From assembly GCA_963805305.1 (NCBI GenBank), contig CAWDTM010000007.1, forward strand, positions 62,001 through 126,000: DNA of 64,000 nucleotides. Direction: 5' to 3'. This DNA is from CAVXEH01 sp963805305 (GTDB lineage Bacteria; Chloroflexota; Limnocylindria; QHBO01). The notes below the pieces were generated by a model. It was not told the DNA's origin, did not search any database, and saw only the letters and a program-made list of their open reading frames with translations. A program made the position numbers and the translations under genes. Below, in pieces: positions 48,358 to 57,161 of this stretch (position 1 is the first letter of the stretch; each line of letters starts with the position of its first letter).

Positions 48358-49428
48358 ATGCAACGACTGGCGGCCCGACTGCGGCTGCGGACCGTGATCC
48401 GCGTCGCAACCCCGCTCCTGCTGATCTTCGTGCTGGGCGGATGCCTGATCCCGCCCACCCCAGAGACGACCCAGGCGAAGGACATCTTCTCGCTGTACAC
48501 GATCGTGTTCGTCATGGGCGCCATCGTCTTCTTCGGGGTGGAGGGGATGATCGTGTGGTCGATCATTCGCTATCGCCGCCGCGACGACCGTCTCCCCGAC
48601 CAGCTGCACGGCAACACGCTCATCGAGATCGTCTGGACCGTGATCCCGACCGTCATCGTGCTGGCCCTGTTCGTCATCTCGACCATCACCCTGACGACCA
48701 TCGACGCCAAGTCGAGCAATCCGGCGGTCACCATCGAGGTGGATGCATTCCAGTGGCAGTGGACCTTCCACTATCTCGACAACGACAACGACCCGACGAA
48801 TGACTACTCGGTCACCGGCACCGCGGCGAATCCGCCGGTCATGGGGCTGCCCACCGGGCAGCCGATCAAGCTGGTCCTCCACTCGCAGGACGTGATCCAC
48901 TCGTTCTACGTGCCGCACTTCCTCATCAAGCGCGACGTGATCCCGTTCCCCGCTGGTCAGCCGGACAACACCCTTGAATTCACGATCACCGATGCCGGCA
49001 CGTACGCCGGCCAGTGCGCGGAGTTCTGCGGCGACCTGCATTCGAAGATGACGTTCAGCGTGATGGCGATGGCGCCCGCGGACTACGCGACCTGGCTCGC
49101 GAACGCGAAGGCGGGCAACACGCCGGCTCCCTCGGCGTCACCCGGAGCCAACGTCACGACGATCGACCTCACCGCGGAGCAGATCGCCTTCGACAAGAAG
49201 TCCCTCGAGGCGCCCGCCGGCCAGCCGTTCGTCATCCATTTCGTGAACAAGGACAGCGTGCAGCACAACGTCGCGATCTACGACGCGAGCGGAAAGGCCC
49301 TCTTCACGGGGCAGATCATCGGGCAGGGCACCGTCGACTACCAGGTGCCGGCGCTGGCTGCCGGTGACTACCACTTCCAGTGCGACGTGCACCCGACCAT
49401 CATGTTCGGCACCCTGACGGCGAAGTAG
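48358..49428 (+). CDS. coxB: Cytochrome c oxidase subunit II with extra C-terminal cupredoxin-like domain
   Basis: A 356-residue subunit II. It has an N-terminal signal/lipoprotein segment (LLLIFVLGGCLIPP with a lipobox-like GGC), two membrane helices (about 45-110), and the CuA domain with DVIHSFYVPHFLIKRDVIPF and CAEFCGDLHSKM, which supplies both CuA cysteines, His and Met. A linker leads to a second cupredoxin-like domain (about 265-356): VIHFVNKDSVQHNVAIYDASG and YHFQCDVHPTIMFGTLTAK, giving a type-1 copper set (His, Cys, His, Met). Subunit II is more often fused to cytochrome c at this position. Start ATG after GAGGAG-like bases. Confidence 0.94.
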   Translation: MQRLAARLRLRTVIRVATPLLLIFVLGGCLIPPTPETTQAKDIFSLYTIVFVMGAIVFFGVEGMIVWSIIRYRRRDDRLPDQLHGNTLIEIVWTVIPTVIVLALFVISTITLTTIDAKSSNPAVTIEVDAFQWQWTFHYLDNDNDPTNDYSVTGTAANPPVMGLPTGQPIKLVLHSQDVIHSFYVPHFLIKRDVIPFPAGQPDNTLEFTITDAGTYAGQCAEFCGDLHSKMTFSVMAMAPADYATWLANAKAGNTPAPSASPGANVTTIDLTAEQIAFDKKSLEAPAGQPFVIHFVNKDSVQHNVAIYDASGKALFTGQIIGQGTVDYQVPALAAGDYHFQCDVHPTIMFGTLTAK

Positions 49429-49443
49429 GCGGAGCGAAGACCG

Positions 49444-51111
49444 ATGGCGACGACCACCCTTTCACCGCGGACGGACAGCTACCGCCGATCCTGGGTCCTC
49501 GACTGGCTGACCACGGTCGACCACAAGAAGATCGGGATCATGTACATCGTCAACTCGTTCCTGTTCTTCTTCCTGGCCGGGATCCTCGCCCTGGTGGTGC
49601 GCAGCGAGCTGGCGGTGCCCGGCCTCCAGTTCCTCGATGAGCGCACCTACAACGAGGCGTTCACGATGCACGGGACGATCATGATCTTCCTGTTCGTGGT
49701 GCCCATCCTGGCGGGCTTCGCCAACTACATCGTCCCGCTCATGCTCGGGGCCCCGGACATGGCCTTCCCGCGGATCAACGCCCTGAGCTTCTGGCTCCTG
49801 CCCCTGGGCGGTGGCCTGATCCTGTCCGGCTACCTGTTCGGCGGGGCTGCCGCGGAGGGGTGGACCGGCTACGCGCCGCTCTCCGGCCCGAACTACTCCT
49901 CGGGGCCCGGCACCGACCTGTGGCTCATCGGCCTGATGCTGGTCGGCACCGCCTCGATCCTGGGCTCCATCAACTTCATCGCCACCATCTTCAAGATGCG
50001 GGCGCCGGGGATGACCCTCTTCCGGATGCCCATCTTCGTCTGGACCGTGCTCGTCACCGCCACGCTGATCCTGCTCGCAACCCCGGTGCTCACCGCCGGG
50101 CTGATTGCGCTCTTCATCGATCGCAACTACGGCGGCAGCTTCTTCGAACCGGCCACCGGCGGGAACCCCATCCTGTGGCAGCACATCTTCTGGTTCTTCG
50201 GGCACCCGGAGGTCTACATCGTCATCCTGCCGGCCATGGGCGTGGTGAGCGAGGTGCTCCCGGTCTTCAGCCGCAAGCCGCTCTTCGGCTACCGGGCCTT
50301 CGTCTTCGCCACCATCTCCATCGGCCTGCTCAGCTTCAGCGTCTGGGCGCACCACATGTTCACCACCGGCGTGGTGTTCCTGCCCTTCTTCAGCTTCATG
50401 ACCGCCCTCATCGCGGTGCCCACCGGCGTGAAGATGTTCAACTGGATCGCGACCATGTTCCGAGGCTCAATCAGCTTCACGACGCCGATGCTCTTCGCGA
50501 TCGGGTTCCTGGCCATGTTCCTGATCGGCGGAATCAGCGGCGTGATGATGGCCGAGGCGCCCATCGACTTCCACCTGCAGGACACCTACTTCGCGGTGGC
50601 GCACCTGCACTACGTCTTCTTCGGGGGCTCGGTCTTCGGCGTCTTCGCAGCGACGTACTACTGGTTCCCGAAGATGTTCGGCCGGCGCCTCAACGAGGGC
50701 CTCGGGAAGTGGCACTTCTGGCTGATGTTCATTGGCTTCAACCTGACCTTCTTCCCGATGCACATCCTGGGGATCCAGGGCATGCCGCGGCGGATCGCGG
50801 ACTACTCGCCCGACGCCGGCTGGACCGCCCTGAACTTCATCGAGACGATCGGGGCCTTCATCATCGCGATCTCGATCCTGCCGTTCCTCGTGAACGTCGT
50901 CGCCACGTTCATCAACGGCGAGCAGGTCGGCGACGACCCGTGGGAGGCGAACACGCTCGAGTGGGCCACCAGCTCACCGCCGCCCGCCTACAACTTCGAT
51001 CGCATCCCGCCCATCCGATCCGAGCGCCCGGTCTTCGACCTGCGCCACAAGCATGATCGCGAGCACCTCGCCGGCGAGGCCGCGATGACCACCGTGGAGG
51101 AACAGGCATGA
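49444..51111 (+). CDS. coxA: Cytochrome c oxidase subunit I (aa3-type)
   Basis: A 555-residue subunit I with 12 helices. Heme a ligands are in EAFTMHGTIMIF and AVAHLHYVFFGG; CuB ligands and the cross-linked Tyr are in IFWFFGHPEVYIVILPAMG and SVWAHHMFTTG. The Glu in GHPEVY marks an A1-type enzyme with the D channel. GAPDMAFPRINALSFW is the D-channel entry. It has a 12-residue or so hydrophilic tail and overlaps coxC by four bases (ATGA). Confidence 0.97.
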   Translation: MATTTLSPRTDSYRRSWVLDWLTTVDHKKIGIMYIVNSFLFFFLAGILALVVRSELAVPGLQFLDERTYNEAFTMHGTIMIFLFVVPILAGFANYIVPLMLGAPDMAFPRINALSFWLLPLGGGLILSGYLFGGAAAEGWTGYAPLSGPNYSSGPGTDLWLIGLMLVGTASILGSINFIATIFKMRAPGMTLFRMPIFVWTVLVTATLILLATPVLTAGLIALFIDRNYGGSFFEPATGGNPILWQHIFWFFGHPEVYIVILPAMGVVSEVLPVFSRKPLFGYRAFVFATISIGLLSFSVWAHHMFTTGVVFLPFFSFMTALIAVPTGVKMFNWIATMFRGSISFTTPMLFAIGFLAMFLIGGISGVMMAEAPIDFHLQDTYFAVAHLHYVFFGGSVFGVFAATYYWFPKMFGRRLNEGLGKWHFWLMFIGFNLTFFPMHILGIQGMPRRIADYSPDAGWTALNFIETIGAFIIAISILPFLVNVVATFINGEQVGDDPWEANTLEWATSSPPPAYNFDRIPPIRSERPVFDLRHKHDREHLAGEAAMTTVEEQA

Positions 51112-51725
51112 GCGCCCAGGCACCGGTCGTGCAGAACCCGGCCGCGTCAGCGGCCACCCAGCACCGATCCGCGGGGATGCCCACTCCGCTGCTCGGCATG
51201 CTGCTCTTCATCGCCTCCGAGGTGATGTTCTTTGGCGGGCTCTTCGCGGCGTACTTCAACAGCCGTGCCACGCACCAGGGCGAGTGGGGGCCGCCGACAT
51301 CCGCCCCGCCGCTCGAGGTCCTGCCCATCGCCCTGCCCATCACCATCATCCTGATCAGCTCGAGCTTCACCATGCAGCTGGCGGTGTGGGCCATCCGGCG
51401 CGGCGACCAGGCGCGGATGCGCTTCTGGATCGGCGTCACCCTCGCGCTCGGCGTCGTGTTCCTGGCCGGCCAGCTGTACGACTACTCGCAGCTGGGCTTC
51501 GGGATTGGTGACGGAATCTTCGGGACCACGTTCTACACGCTCACCGGCTTCCACGGCGCCCACGTCTTCGGCGGGGCGATTGGCCTGACCATCCTGCTCG
51601 CGCGCGGGATGCAGGGCCAGTTCAGCCAGCGCAACCACGTGGCGGTGGAGGCCATCAGCATGTACTGGCACTTCGTCGACGTGGTGTGGATCGCGCTCTT
51701 CACCACCCTGTACTTCCTGCGCTAG
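51108..51725 (+). CDS. coxC: Cytochrome c oxidase subunit III
   Basis: A 205-residue, five-helix subunit III: MLLFIASEVMFFGGLFAAYFNSRA, TIILISSSFTMQLAVWAI, TFYTLTGFHGAHVFGGAIGLTILL, and AISMYWHFVDVVWIALFTTLYFLR. This is the short form common in Gram-positive aa3 oxidases. Its start overlaps the coxA stop. Confidence 0.95.
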   Translation: MSAQAPVVQNPAASAATQHRSAGMPTPLLGMLLFIASEVMFFGGLFAAYFNSRATHQGEWGPPTSAPPLEVLPIALPITIILISSSFTMQLAVWAIRRGDQARMRFWIGVTLALGVVFLAGQLYDYSQLGFGIGDGIFGTTFYTLTGFHGAHVFGGAIGLTILLARGMQGQFSQRNHVAVEAISMYWHFVDVVWIALFTTLYFLR

Positions 51726-51741
51726 GCGAGGGGTCGACCGC

Positions 51742-52089
51742 ATGTCCGATACGCAGCTGGGCTACCTGATCCTGGGGGTCGGGATCCTCTTCGTGCTGGG
51801 CCTGGTCTTCGCCATCTCGAGTCGCGTGCCGGCGGCCGGATCCCGCGGAGGTCCGCCGCCGGGGGTGCACCTTCCGCCGCCGAGCCTGCTGCCCGTGGTG
51901 ATGTCGGTGGGTGCCGCGCTGCTCGGCGCCGGGCTGGCCTTCAAACCGGCCGGCCAGATCATGAACTGGTTCCTGGGCATCCCCGGTCTGCTCGTGATCG
52001 CCTACGGGGCGGTGAGCTGGGTCCGCGCAGCCGGTCACGAGTGGCATGACACGGAGCAGGGACCGCACGACGACGCCAAGGGGCACTGA
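51742..52089 (+). CDS. Small three-TM membrane protein of the cox operon (possible subunit IV)
   Basis: A 115-residue membrane protein with three helices (LGYLILGVGILFVLGLVFAIS, LLPVVMSVGAALLGAGLAF, IPGLLVIAYGAVSWV) and a His/Asp-rich tail (HEWHDTEQGPHDDAKGH). It lies 16 bases after coxC. Its size and place suggest a subunit IV-like or assembly role; no family match is certain. The His-rich tail could bind copper. Confidence 0.7.
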   Translation: MSDTQLGYLILGVGILFVLGLVFAISSRVPAAGSRGGPPPGVHLPPPSLLPVVMSVGAALLGAGLAFKPAGQIMNWFLGIPGLLVIAYGAVSWVRAAGHEWHDTEQGPHDDAKGH

Positions 52090-52698
52090 GTGGCCGCCGT
52101 TCCGGCGAGCAAGCGGTCGCCGCATGCCGAACGAGCCGACGATCCGGCGCCACAAGCCCTCCATCGGCGTCGGAGGCTTCCCATCGCCTATCTCACGGCC
52201 GCGGCCGTGCTGCCGCTCATCCTCCTGGCGCTGCTTGGCTGGCGGCTCCTGGCGGCCCCGGCCGCACCGGCCGCCACGATCGGGTCGGCGGCGCCAGCCT
52301 TCAGCCTGACCGACCTCGACGGGAACGCCGTCTCGCTGGCGTCCCTGCGCGGGCACCCGGTGATCGTCAACTTCTGGGCGAGCTGGTGCGGCCCGTGCAT
52401 CGAGGAGTTCCCGCTCCTGCAGCAGGCCGCGAGCAGGCATGCCGCGGACGGGCTGGTGGTGGTGGGGATCGTGTACCAGGACCGCGCGGATGCCGCCCGC
52501 TCGTTCATGGCGCGCATGGGAGCGCAGTGGGCGACCGCCATGGACCCCGGCGGCACCGTCGCCGCCAGCTACGGGATCTATGCCCCACCCGACACGTTCT
52601 TCATCGACCGGAACGGCGTCATCGCCGGCCGGCAGATCGGTCAGCTGAGCCAGCAGGACCTGGCCCGTCAGCTGGACACCATCCTGGCCAAGGAGTAA
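52090..52698 (+). CDS. Membrane-anchored TlpA-type thioredoxin
   Basis: A 202-residue protein with a signal anchor (about residues 33-55) and a thioredoxin fold with active site NFWASWCGPCIEEFPLL. APAFSLTDLDGNAVSLASLRGHPVIV and the cis-Pro region APPDTFFIDRNG are typical of TlpA/ResA. It follows the coxBAC cluster directly (start GTG touches the previous stop), so it probably reduces copper-site cysteines of subunit II outside the membrane. Confidence 0.9.
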   Translation: MAAVPASKRSPHAERADDPAPQALHRRRRLPIAYLTAAAVLPLILLALLGWRLLAAPAAPAATIGSAAPAFSLTDLDGNAVSLASLRGHPVIVNFWASWCGPCIEEFPLLQQAASRHAADGLVVVGIVYQDRADAARSFMARMGAQWATAMDPGGTVAASYGIYAPPDTFFIDRNGVIAGRQIGQLSQQDLARQLDTILAKE

Positions 52699-52710
52699 CC
52701 ATCTGCACCC

Positions 52711-52914
52711 ATGGAACCCAACCGTCCCGCAGCCCCCGACGCGCACGCCGACGCCGTGATCGACACGATCCACGACCTGCATCCGGACCACCGCGACCCG
52801 CAGCGGCAGTCGGTGCAGCAGAACCTGTGGGTTGCCGTCCTGCCGCTGGCGCTGATCGCATTGGCGGTTCTCGTCTTCGTCGCGGCCGCCTGGACGATCC
52901 TGGTCGCACAGTGA
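52711..52914 (+). CDS. Short single-TM protein at end of cox operon
   Basis: A 67-residue protein with one C-terminal membrane helix (LWVAVLPLALIALAVLVFVAAAWTILVAQ) and a polar, His/Asp-containing N-terminal half (DTIHDLHPDHRDPQRQS). It sits between the TlpA gene and the ABC ATPase, with small gaps on both sides. Function unknown. Confidence 0.55.
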   Translation: MEPNRPAAPDAHADAVIDTIHDLHPDHRDPQRQSVQQNLWVAVLPLALIALAVLVFVAAAWTILVAQ

Positions 52915-52924
52915 CCGTCTCGCG

Positions 52925-53965
52925 GTGACGACGCCGCAGACGCAGGCTCCGGTGCCCCCGCAGCCCTCGACCGCCGAATCGGTCGGCGGCGCGGCGCCCG
53001 CGGCGCACGTGGTGCGGGTCCGTGGCCTGCGCAAGTCCTACGGTGACCTCGAGGCGGTTCGAGGGATCGATCTGGAGATCGGGCGCGGGGAGGTCTTCGC
53101 GCTGCTGGGACCCAACGGCGCCGGCAAGACGACGACAGTCGAGATCCTGGAGGGCTACCGCCGGCGCGACGCCGGGGATGCGGAGGTCCTGGGCGAGGAC
53201 CCGGCCCTGAATCATCGTCGCCTCAAGGAGCGGGTAGGGATCGTGCTCCAGCAATCAGGGACGCCCAGCTACCTCAGCGTCCGGGAGGTGGTCGCCATGG
53301 TTGGCGGCTACTACCCGCATCCTCGCCCGACCGATGAGGTGATCGAGCTGGTTGGGCTGACGGAGGCCGCGGACCGACGGCTCATCCGACTCTCCGGGGG
53401 TCAGCGTCGCCGCGTCGACCTGGCGCTTGGGCTGGTGGGTGACCCGGAGCTTCTCTTCCTCGACGAGCCGACCACCGGCTTCGACCCGTCGGCGCGTCGG
53501 GCGGCCTGGGAGATCGTCCGCACGCTTGCCGGCCTTGGCAAGACGATCTTCCTCACCACGCACTTCATGGACGAGGCGCAGGCGCTCGCGGACCGCGTGG
53601 CCATCATCGCCGGCGGGCGCATCGTGGCCCTCGGCACCCCGGACAGCATCGGCGCCCGAGCCTCGAATGCGGCGGTGATCCGCTTCGGCCTCGCCACCGG
53701 CGAGGCCCCGCCCGACGCGCTCGGCGCAACCCCGGTGAACAACGGGAGCTGGCAGATCGAGACGCAGGCGCCGACGCGGGCCCTGCACACCCTGACCGGC
53801 TGGGCGGTGGAGCGTGGGCTGGAGCTCGATCGCCTGGAGGTCCGCCGGCCAAGCCTCGAGGACGTGTACCTGGAGCTCACCGGCGCCGAGGCGTCCGAGC
53901 CGATGCACGACGAGCCGGCAGAGACTGCCGGCCGACGCCGACGCGGGGGGAGGGACCGCTCGTGA
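52925..53965 (+). CDS. ABC transporter ATP-binding protein (ABC-2 exporter)
   Basis: A 346-residue ATPase with Walker A ALLGPNGAGKTTTVEIL, Q-loop VGIVLQQSG, signature IRLSGGQRRRVDLALGL, Walker B LLFLDEPTTGFDP and H-loop FLTTHFMDEAQALADR. The N-terminal 28 residues are disordered. It pairs with the permease that overlaps its stop by four bases. The last segment ends in RRRRGGRDRS. This is the second ABC-2 exporter of the window and is not closely similar to the first. GTG start. Confidence 0.92.
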   Translation: MTTPQTQAPVPPQPSTAESVGGAAPAAHVVRVRGLRKSYGDLEAVRGIDLEIGRGEVFALLGPNGAGKTTTVEILEGYRRRDAGDAEVLGEDPALNHRRLKERVGIVLQQSGTPSYLSVREVVAMVGGYYPHPRPTDEVIELVGLTEAADRRLIRLSGGQRRRVDLALGLVGDPELLFLDEPTTGFDPSARRAAWEIVRTLAGLGKTIFLTTHFMDEAQALADRVAIIAGGRIVALGTPDSIGARASNAAVIRFGLATGEAPPDALGATPVNNGSWQIETQAPTRALHTLTGWAVERGLELDRLEVRRPSLEDVYLELTGAEASEPMHDEPAETAGRRRRGGRDRS

Positions 53966-54723
53966 GCGCGCTTCCGCTTGCCCTGCGCCAGGTTGCCTAC
54001 GAGAACCGCGCGTTCTGGCGCAACCCCGCCGCAGCGTTCTTCACGTTCTTCTTCCCGCTGATGTTCATGGTCATCTTCAACATCCTCTTCGGCGGGAACC
54101 GGTCCGGGGGCGTTCCCGTCTCCGAGTTCTACACGCCGGCGGTGATCGTCTTTGCGGTGATCACCGCGACGTACACGAACATCGCGATGATGGTCACCAT
54201 TGCGCGGGACAACGGGATCCTCAAGCGCATGCGCGGCACGCCCCTGCCGCCCTGGGCGTACCTGGCCGGCCGCATCCTGCATGCCGTGCTCGTCGCGGCC
54301 CTGCTCGTGGTTATCGTGGCGGCATTCGGGGCGATCTTCTACGACGTTCGCTTCCCGTGGGATCGGCTTGCTGCCCTGGTCGTGACCCTGGTCGTCGGAG
54401 CCGCGAGCTTCTGCGCGCTGGGACTGGCGATTGCCGGCGTGATCCCCAACGCTGACTCCGCGCCGGCGATCGTGCAGTTCAGCGTCCTGCCGCTGAGCTT
54501 CATCAGCAACGTCTTCATCGACATGCGCGGGTCGCCGGACTGGATCAACACCCTGAGCGAGGTGTTTCCGGTGCGCCACTTCGCGGACGCCCTGCTCGGC
54601 GTCTACAACCCGGCAACCAGCGGAGCGGCGTTCGCCTGGGGAGACCTGTTGGTGGTGGGGGTGTGGGGCATCGGCGGCCTGATCATCGCGCTGCGCTTCT
54701 TCAGCTGGGAGCCGCGGAACTAG
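53962..54723 (+). CDS. ABC-2 type exporter permease
   Basis: A 253-residue six-helix permease. Typical parts are FWRNPAAAFFTFFFPLMFMVIFNILFGG, MVTIARDNGILKRMRGTPLPPWAYLAGRIL, and FSVLPLSFISNVFIDMRGSPDWINTLSEVFPVRHFADALLG. The single permease gene implies a homodimer with the upstream ATPase. GTG start, overlapping the ATPase stop. Confidence 0.92.
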   Translation: MSALPLALRQVAYENRAFWRNPAAAFFTFFFPLMFMVIFNILFGGNRSGGVPVSEFYTPAVIVFAVITATYTNIAMMVTIARDNGILKRMRGTPLPPWAYLAGRILHAVLVAALLVVIVAAFGAIFYDVRFPWDRLAALVVTLVVGAASFCALGLAIAGVIPNADSAPAIVQFSVLPLSFISNVFIDMRGSPDWINTLSEVFPVRHFADALLGVYNPATSGAAFAWGDLLVVGVWGIGGLIIALRFFSWEPRN

Positions 54724-54852
54724 GGACCCGCTTTTGGCGCGCCGCGGCGCGGATCGCAGGATCGGGCTACCGCGAAGGCGGGGACGGCGCTATCCTGCGC
54801 CCCGAGGTGATCGCGCCTGGGTGCGGCGCGGCCTCAGCAGAGCGAGGGCCTG

Positions 54853-55311
54853 ATGTCGCGCATGGTTCCCTGGGGACGTCGACCGGCGACGCGCGCCGGA
54901 CTCCTGGCCATCACGGTGTTGCTCGCGGTGTCCCTTGCCGCGTGCGGCGGAGGCGGCGGGGGTGGAGGCAATACGGCGACGAAGATTCACGTCCTGCTGG
55001 TGAATCACACCCAGGCGGACGTCAACGTCACCTCCAGCACCGGGGATCCGCTCTCGTCGAGCGCCGACAAGCCGCCCATCGCGAGCTGCAAGTCCGGGAT
55101 CATTGATTTCCCGCTCTCGGACCCGTTCACGATCTCGGTCGACGGGAACGTCGTCATCGACAGCACGAAGCTGCCCGCCGGGATTCCGAACGGCGGCGCG
55201 TCGGACGTGGTGACACAGGTCGATGCCAACAAGGACGGGAGCGTCGTCTTCGACTCGGTCCGGGTGGGATCCAAGATCTCACCCCCCGCGGAGCTGGGGA
55301 TCTGCTACTAG
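54853..55311 (+). CDS. Lipoprotein of unknown function
   Basis: A 152-residue lipoprotein: signal helix LLAITVLLAVSLAAC with the lipobox Cys, then an unusual run of eight glycines. The mature part is a small beta domain (KIHVLLVNHTQADVNVTSS, SCKSGIIDFPLSDPFTISVDG, VVTQVDANKDGSVVFDSVRVG) with two Cys that could pair (CKSG and the C-terminal CY). No family recognised. Confidence 0.75.
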   Translation: MSRMVPWGRRPATRAGLLAITVLLAVSLAACGGGGGGGGNTATKIHVLLVNHTQADVNVTSSTGDPLSSSADKPPIASCKSGIIDFPLSDPFTISVDGNVVIDSTKLPAGIPNGGASDVVTQVDANKDGSVVFDSVRVGSKISPPAELGICY

Positions 55312-55326
55312 CGGCTGCACGGATGT

Positions 55327-55358
55327 CCGCGCCGGCCTGAGGCCTCAGGCCGGCGCGG
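55327..55358. terminator. Perfect palindromic terminator between lipoprotein gene and ispG
   Basis: A 32-base perfect palindrome centred at 55342/55343 (CGCGCCGGCC TGAGG and its complement) overlaps the ispG stop codon and lies 15 bases after the lipoprotein stop. It would form a strong hairpin on both strands. No T-run. Confidence 0.7.
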
Positions 55359-56592
55359 GCGTCGTGGCCGCGCTTCCCGGCTCGGGGAACCGACGTGCCA
55401 CGTAGCCGTCGAGGATCTCCAGGAAGCGCGGCACGATGTCGTCGCCGCGCAGCGTCTCGGTCTTCTCGCCGTCCACGAAGACGGGCGCCACCGGTTCCTC
55501 GAAGGTGCCCGGCAGGCTGATCCCGATGTCGGCGTGCTTGCTCTCGCCCGGTCCGTTGACCACGCAGCCCATGACCGCCACCCGGAGCTCCTCGACCCCG
55601 GGATGCCGCTCACGCCACACGGGCATCTGCTCGCGCAGATACGCCTGGATGTCGCGCGCCATCTCCTGGAAGAAGGTCGACGTGGTGCGGCCGCAGCCGG
55701 GGCAGGCGCTCACCTGCGGCGCGAAGCTGCGCAGGCCCAGCGACTGGAGCACCTGCTGGGCGACCTGGACCTCCTCCGTCCGGTCGCCGCCGGGTGCCGG
55801 CGTGAGGCTGACGCGGATCGTGTCACCGATGCCGCGTTGCAGCATGATCGCCAGAGCGGCCGCGCTCGAAATGATGCCGCGCGAGCCCATCCCCGCCTCG
55901 GTCAGCCCAAGGTGGAGCGGGTAGTCGCAGCGTGCCGCGAGCCGGGTGTAGACCTCGACGAGGTCCTGCACGCCGCTCACCTTCGCCGAGATGACGATCG
56001 CGTCGTGGGGCTGGCCGGTCTCCTCGGCGAGCTGGGCGGAGCGAAGCGCGGAGGCGATCATGGCTTCGATCATCACCTCCCGGCTGTCCGCCGGCTCGCG
56101 GGACGCGGCGTTGGCGTCCATCATCTCGGTGAGGAGCTGCTGGTCGAGCGATCCCCAGTTCACGCCAATGCGAACCGGCCTGGCGTTCGCGACCGCGACC
56201 TCGATGATGCGCACGAAGTTCGCGTCGCGACGCTTCGCGCCGACGTTGCCGGGATTGATGCGGTATTTGGCAAGGGCGGACGCGCAATCGGGGTACTGGG
56301 TCAGCAGAAGGTGGCCGTTGTAATGGAAGTCGCCGACGAGCGGGATATCGACGCCAAGGCGGTCGAGCTTCTCTCGGATGACGGGAACCGCGCGGGCCGC
56401 GGCGTCGTTGTTGACCGTGACCCGCACCAGCTCGCTGCCGGCATGGGCGAGCTGCGCGACCTGGATCGCGGTCGCGTCTGCATCGGCGGTGTCGGTGTTC
56501 GTCATCGACTGGACAACCACCGGGTGTTCGGAGCCGATCGCGACGTCGCCGACGAGCACGGTGGTCGTGGGACGACGGGGAGTGGGGGACAT
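55345..56592 (-). CDS. ispG: 4-hydroxy-3-methylbut-2-en-1-yl diphosphate synthase
   Basis: IspG (GcpE) converts methylerythritol cyclodiphosphate to HMBPP in the MEP isoprenoid pathway, using a 4Fe-4S cluster. The 415-residue protein has the TIM-barrel start VLVGDVAIGSEHPVVVQSMTNTDTADADAT, PLVGDFHYN, YRINPGNVG, RIGVNWGSLD, HLGLTEAGMG and the cluster-binding ACPGCGRT and VMGCVVNGPGESKHADIG. Isoprenoids feed the MenA-like and CtaB prenyltransferases here. TACCAT ends nine bases upstream of the chosen ATG. Confidence 0.96.
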   Translation of the reverse strand: MSPTPRRPTTTVLVGDVAIGSEHPVVVQSMTNTDTADADATAIQVAQLAHAGSELVRVTVNNDAAARAVPVIREKLDRLGVDIPLVGDFHYNGHLLLTQYPDCASALAKYRINPGNVGAKRRDANFVRIIEVAVANARPVRIGVNWGSLDQQLLTEMMDANAASREPADSREVMIEAMIASALRSAQLAEETGQPHDAIVISAKVSGVQDLVEVYTRLAARCDYPLHLGLTEAGMGSRGIISSAAALAIMLQRGIGDTIRVSLTPAPGGDRTEEVQVAQQVLQSLGLRSFAPQVSACPGCGRTTSTFFQEMARDIQAYLREQMPVWRERHPGVEELRVAVMGCVVNGPGESKHADIGISLPGTFEEPVAPVFVDGEKTETLRGDDIVPRFLEILDGYVARRFPEPGSAATTPAPA

Positions 56593-56663
56593 GGTGAGCT
56601 GATGGTATCGGTCATTCGCCCGGCACGCCACGTGCACGGCCCCGGCAAGGTACCGTGAGCACG

Positions 56664-57092
56664 ATGATCAGCGAGCAACGACCCGCGACCGCGCACTCGC
56701 TCACCGGGGCGATCTGGATCGTCGAGGACGAGCCCGCCGCCGCGGCGCTCGCCGCCGACCTCTGCGCCGACAACGGTGCGCGGGCCCTGCTGTATCGGGA
56801 TGGGCAGCTCTTCCTCGAAGCGCTGCGAACCGAGGCGCGACCCGTGGCCCTCGTGCTGGACTGGCGGCTCGAACGTGGCCTATCGGCGCCGCTCTTCATG
56901 GCCGCGCGCCACCGGGAGCCCAGCCTGCCGGTCGTGTTCTGGACCGGGACCGCGGCGATCGCGCTCCCGAAGATGATCCGGGACGACCCGCGGGCACGCA
57001 TCGTCGACAAGGCCAGCGGCGCGGGCGCGTTCGAGGATGCCCTGCGCTGGGCCATCGAGGTCAGCGCGGGGTCACGAGCGGCGGAGACCTAG
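56664..57092 (+). CDS. Single-domain response-regulator receiver
   Basis: A 142-residue receiver domain with no output domain. The acidic pair is in IWIVEDEPAAAAL, the phosphorylated Asp in LVLDWRLERGLS, the switch Thr in VVFWTGTAAI and the Lys in RIVDKASGAG. All the phosphorylation-site residues are present. No kinase is adjacent. The ATG 9 bases inside the GTG start was chosen because TACCGT ends 7 bases upstream. Confidence 0.85.
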   Translation: MISEQRPATAHSLTGAIWIVEDEPAAAALAADLCADNGARALLYRDGQLFLEALRTEARPVALVLDWRLERGLSAPLFMAARHREPSLPVVFWTGTAAIALPKMIRDDPRARIVDKASGAGAFEDALRWAIEVSAGSRAAET

Positions 57093-57161
57093 ATGCCGCG
57101 GCGGCCTCGCCGTCACCCTCCCGTCACGCGTCTGTCACGCACCCGGGCTAGGATCGCCGGC

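Noticed and set aside
54931..54975. Eight-glycine run after the lipobox as a simple-repeat phase switch
   Set aside because: The codons are mixed (GGC, GGA, GGG, GGT), so it is not a slipping tract; it is more likely a flexible linker.
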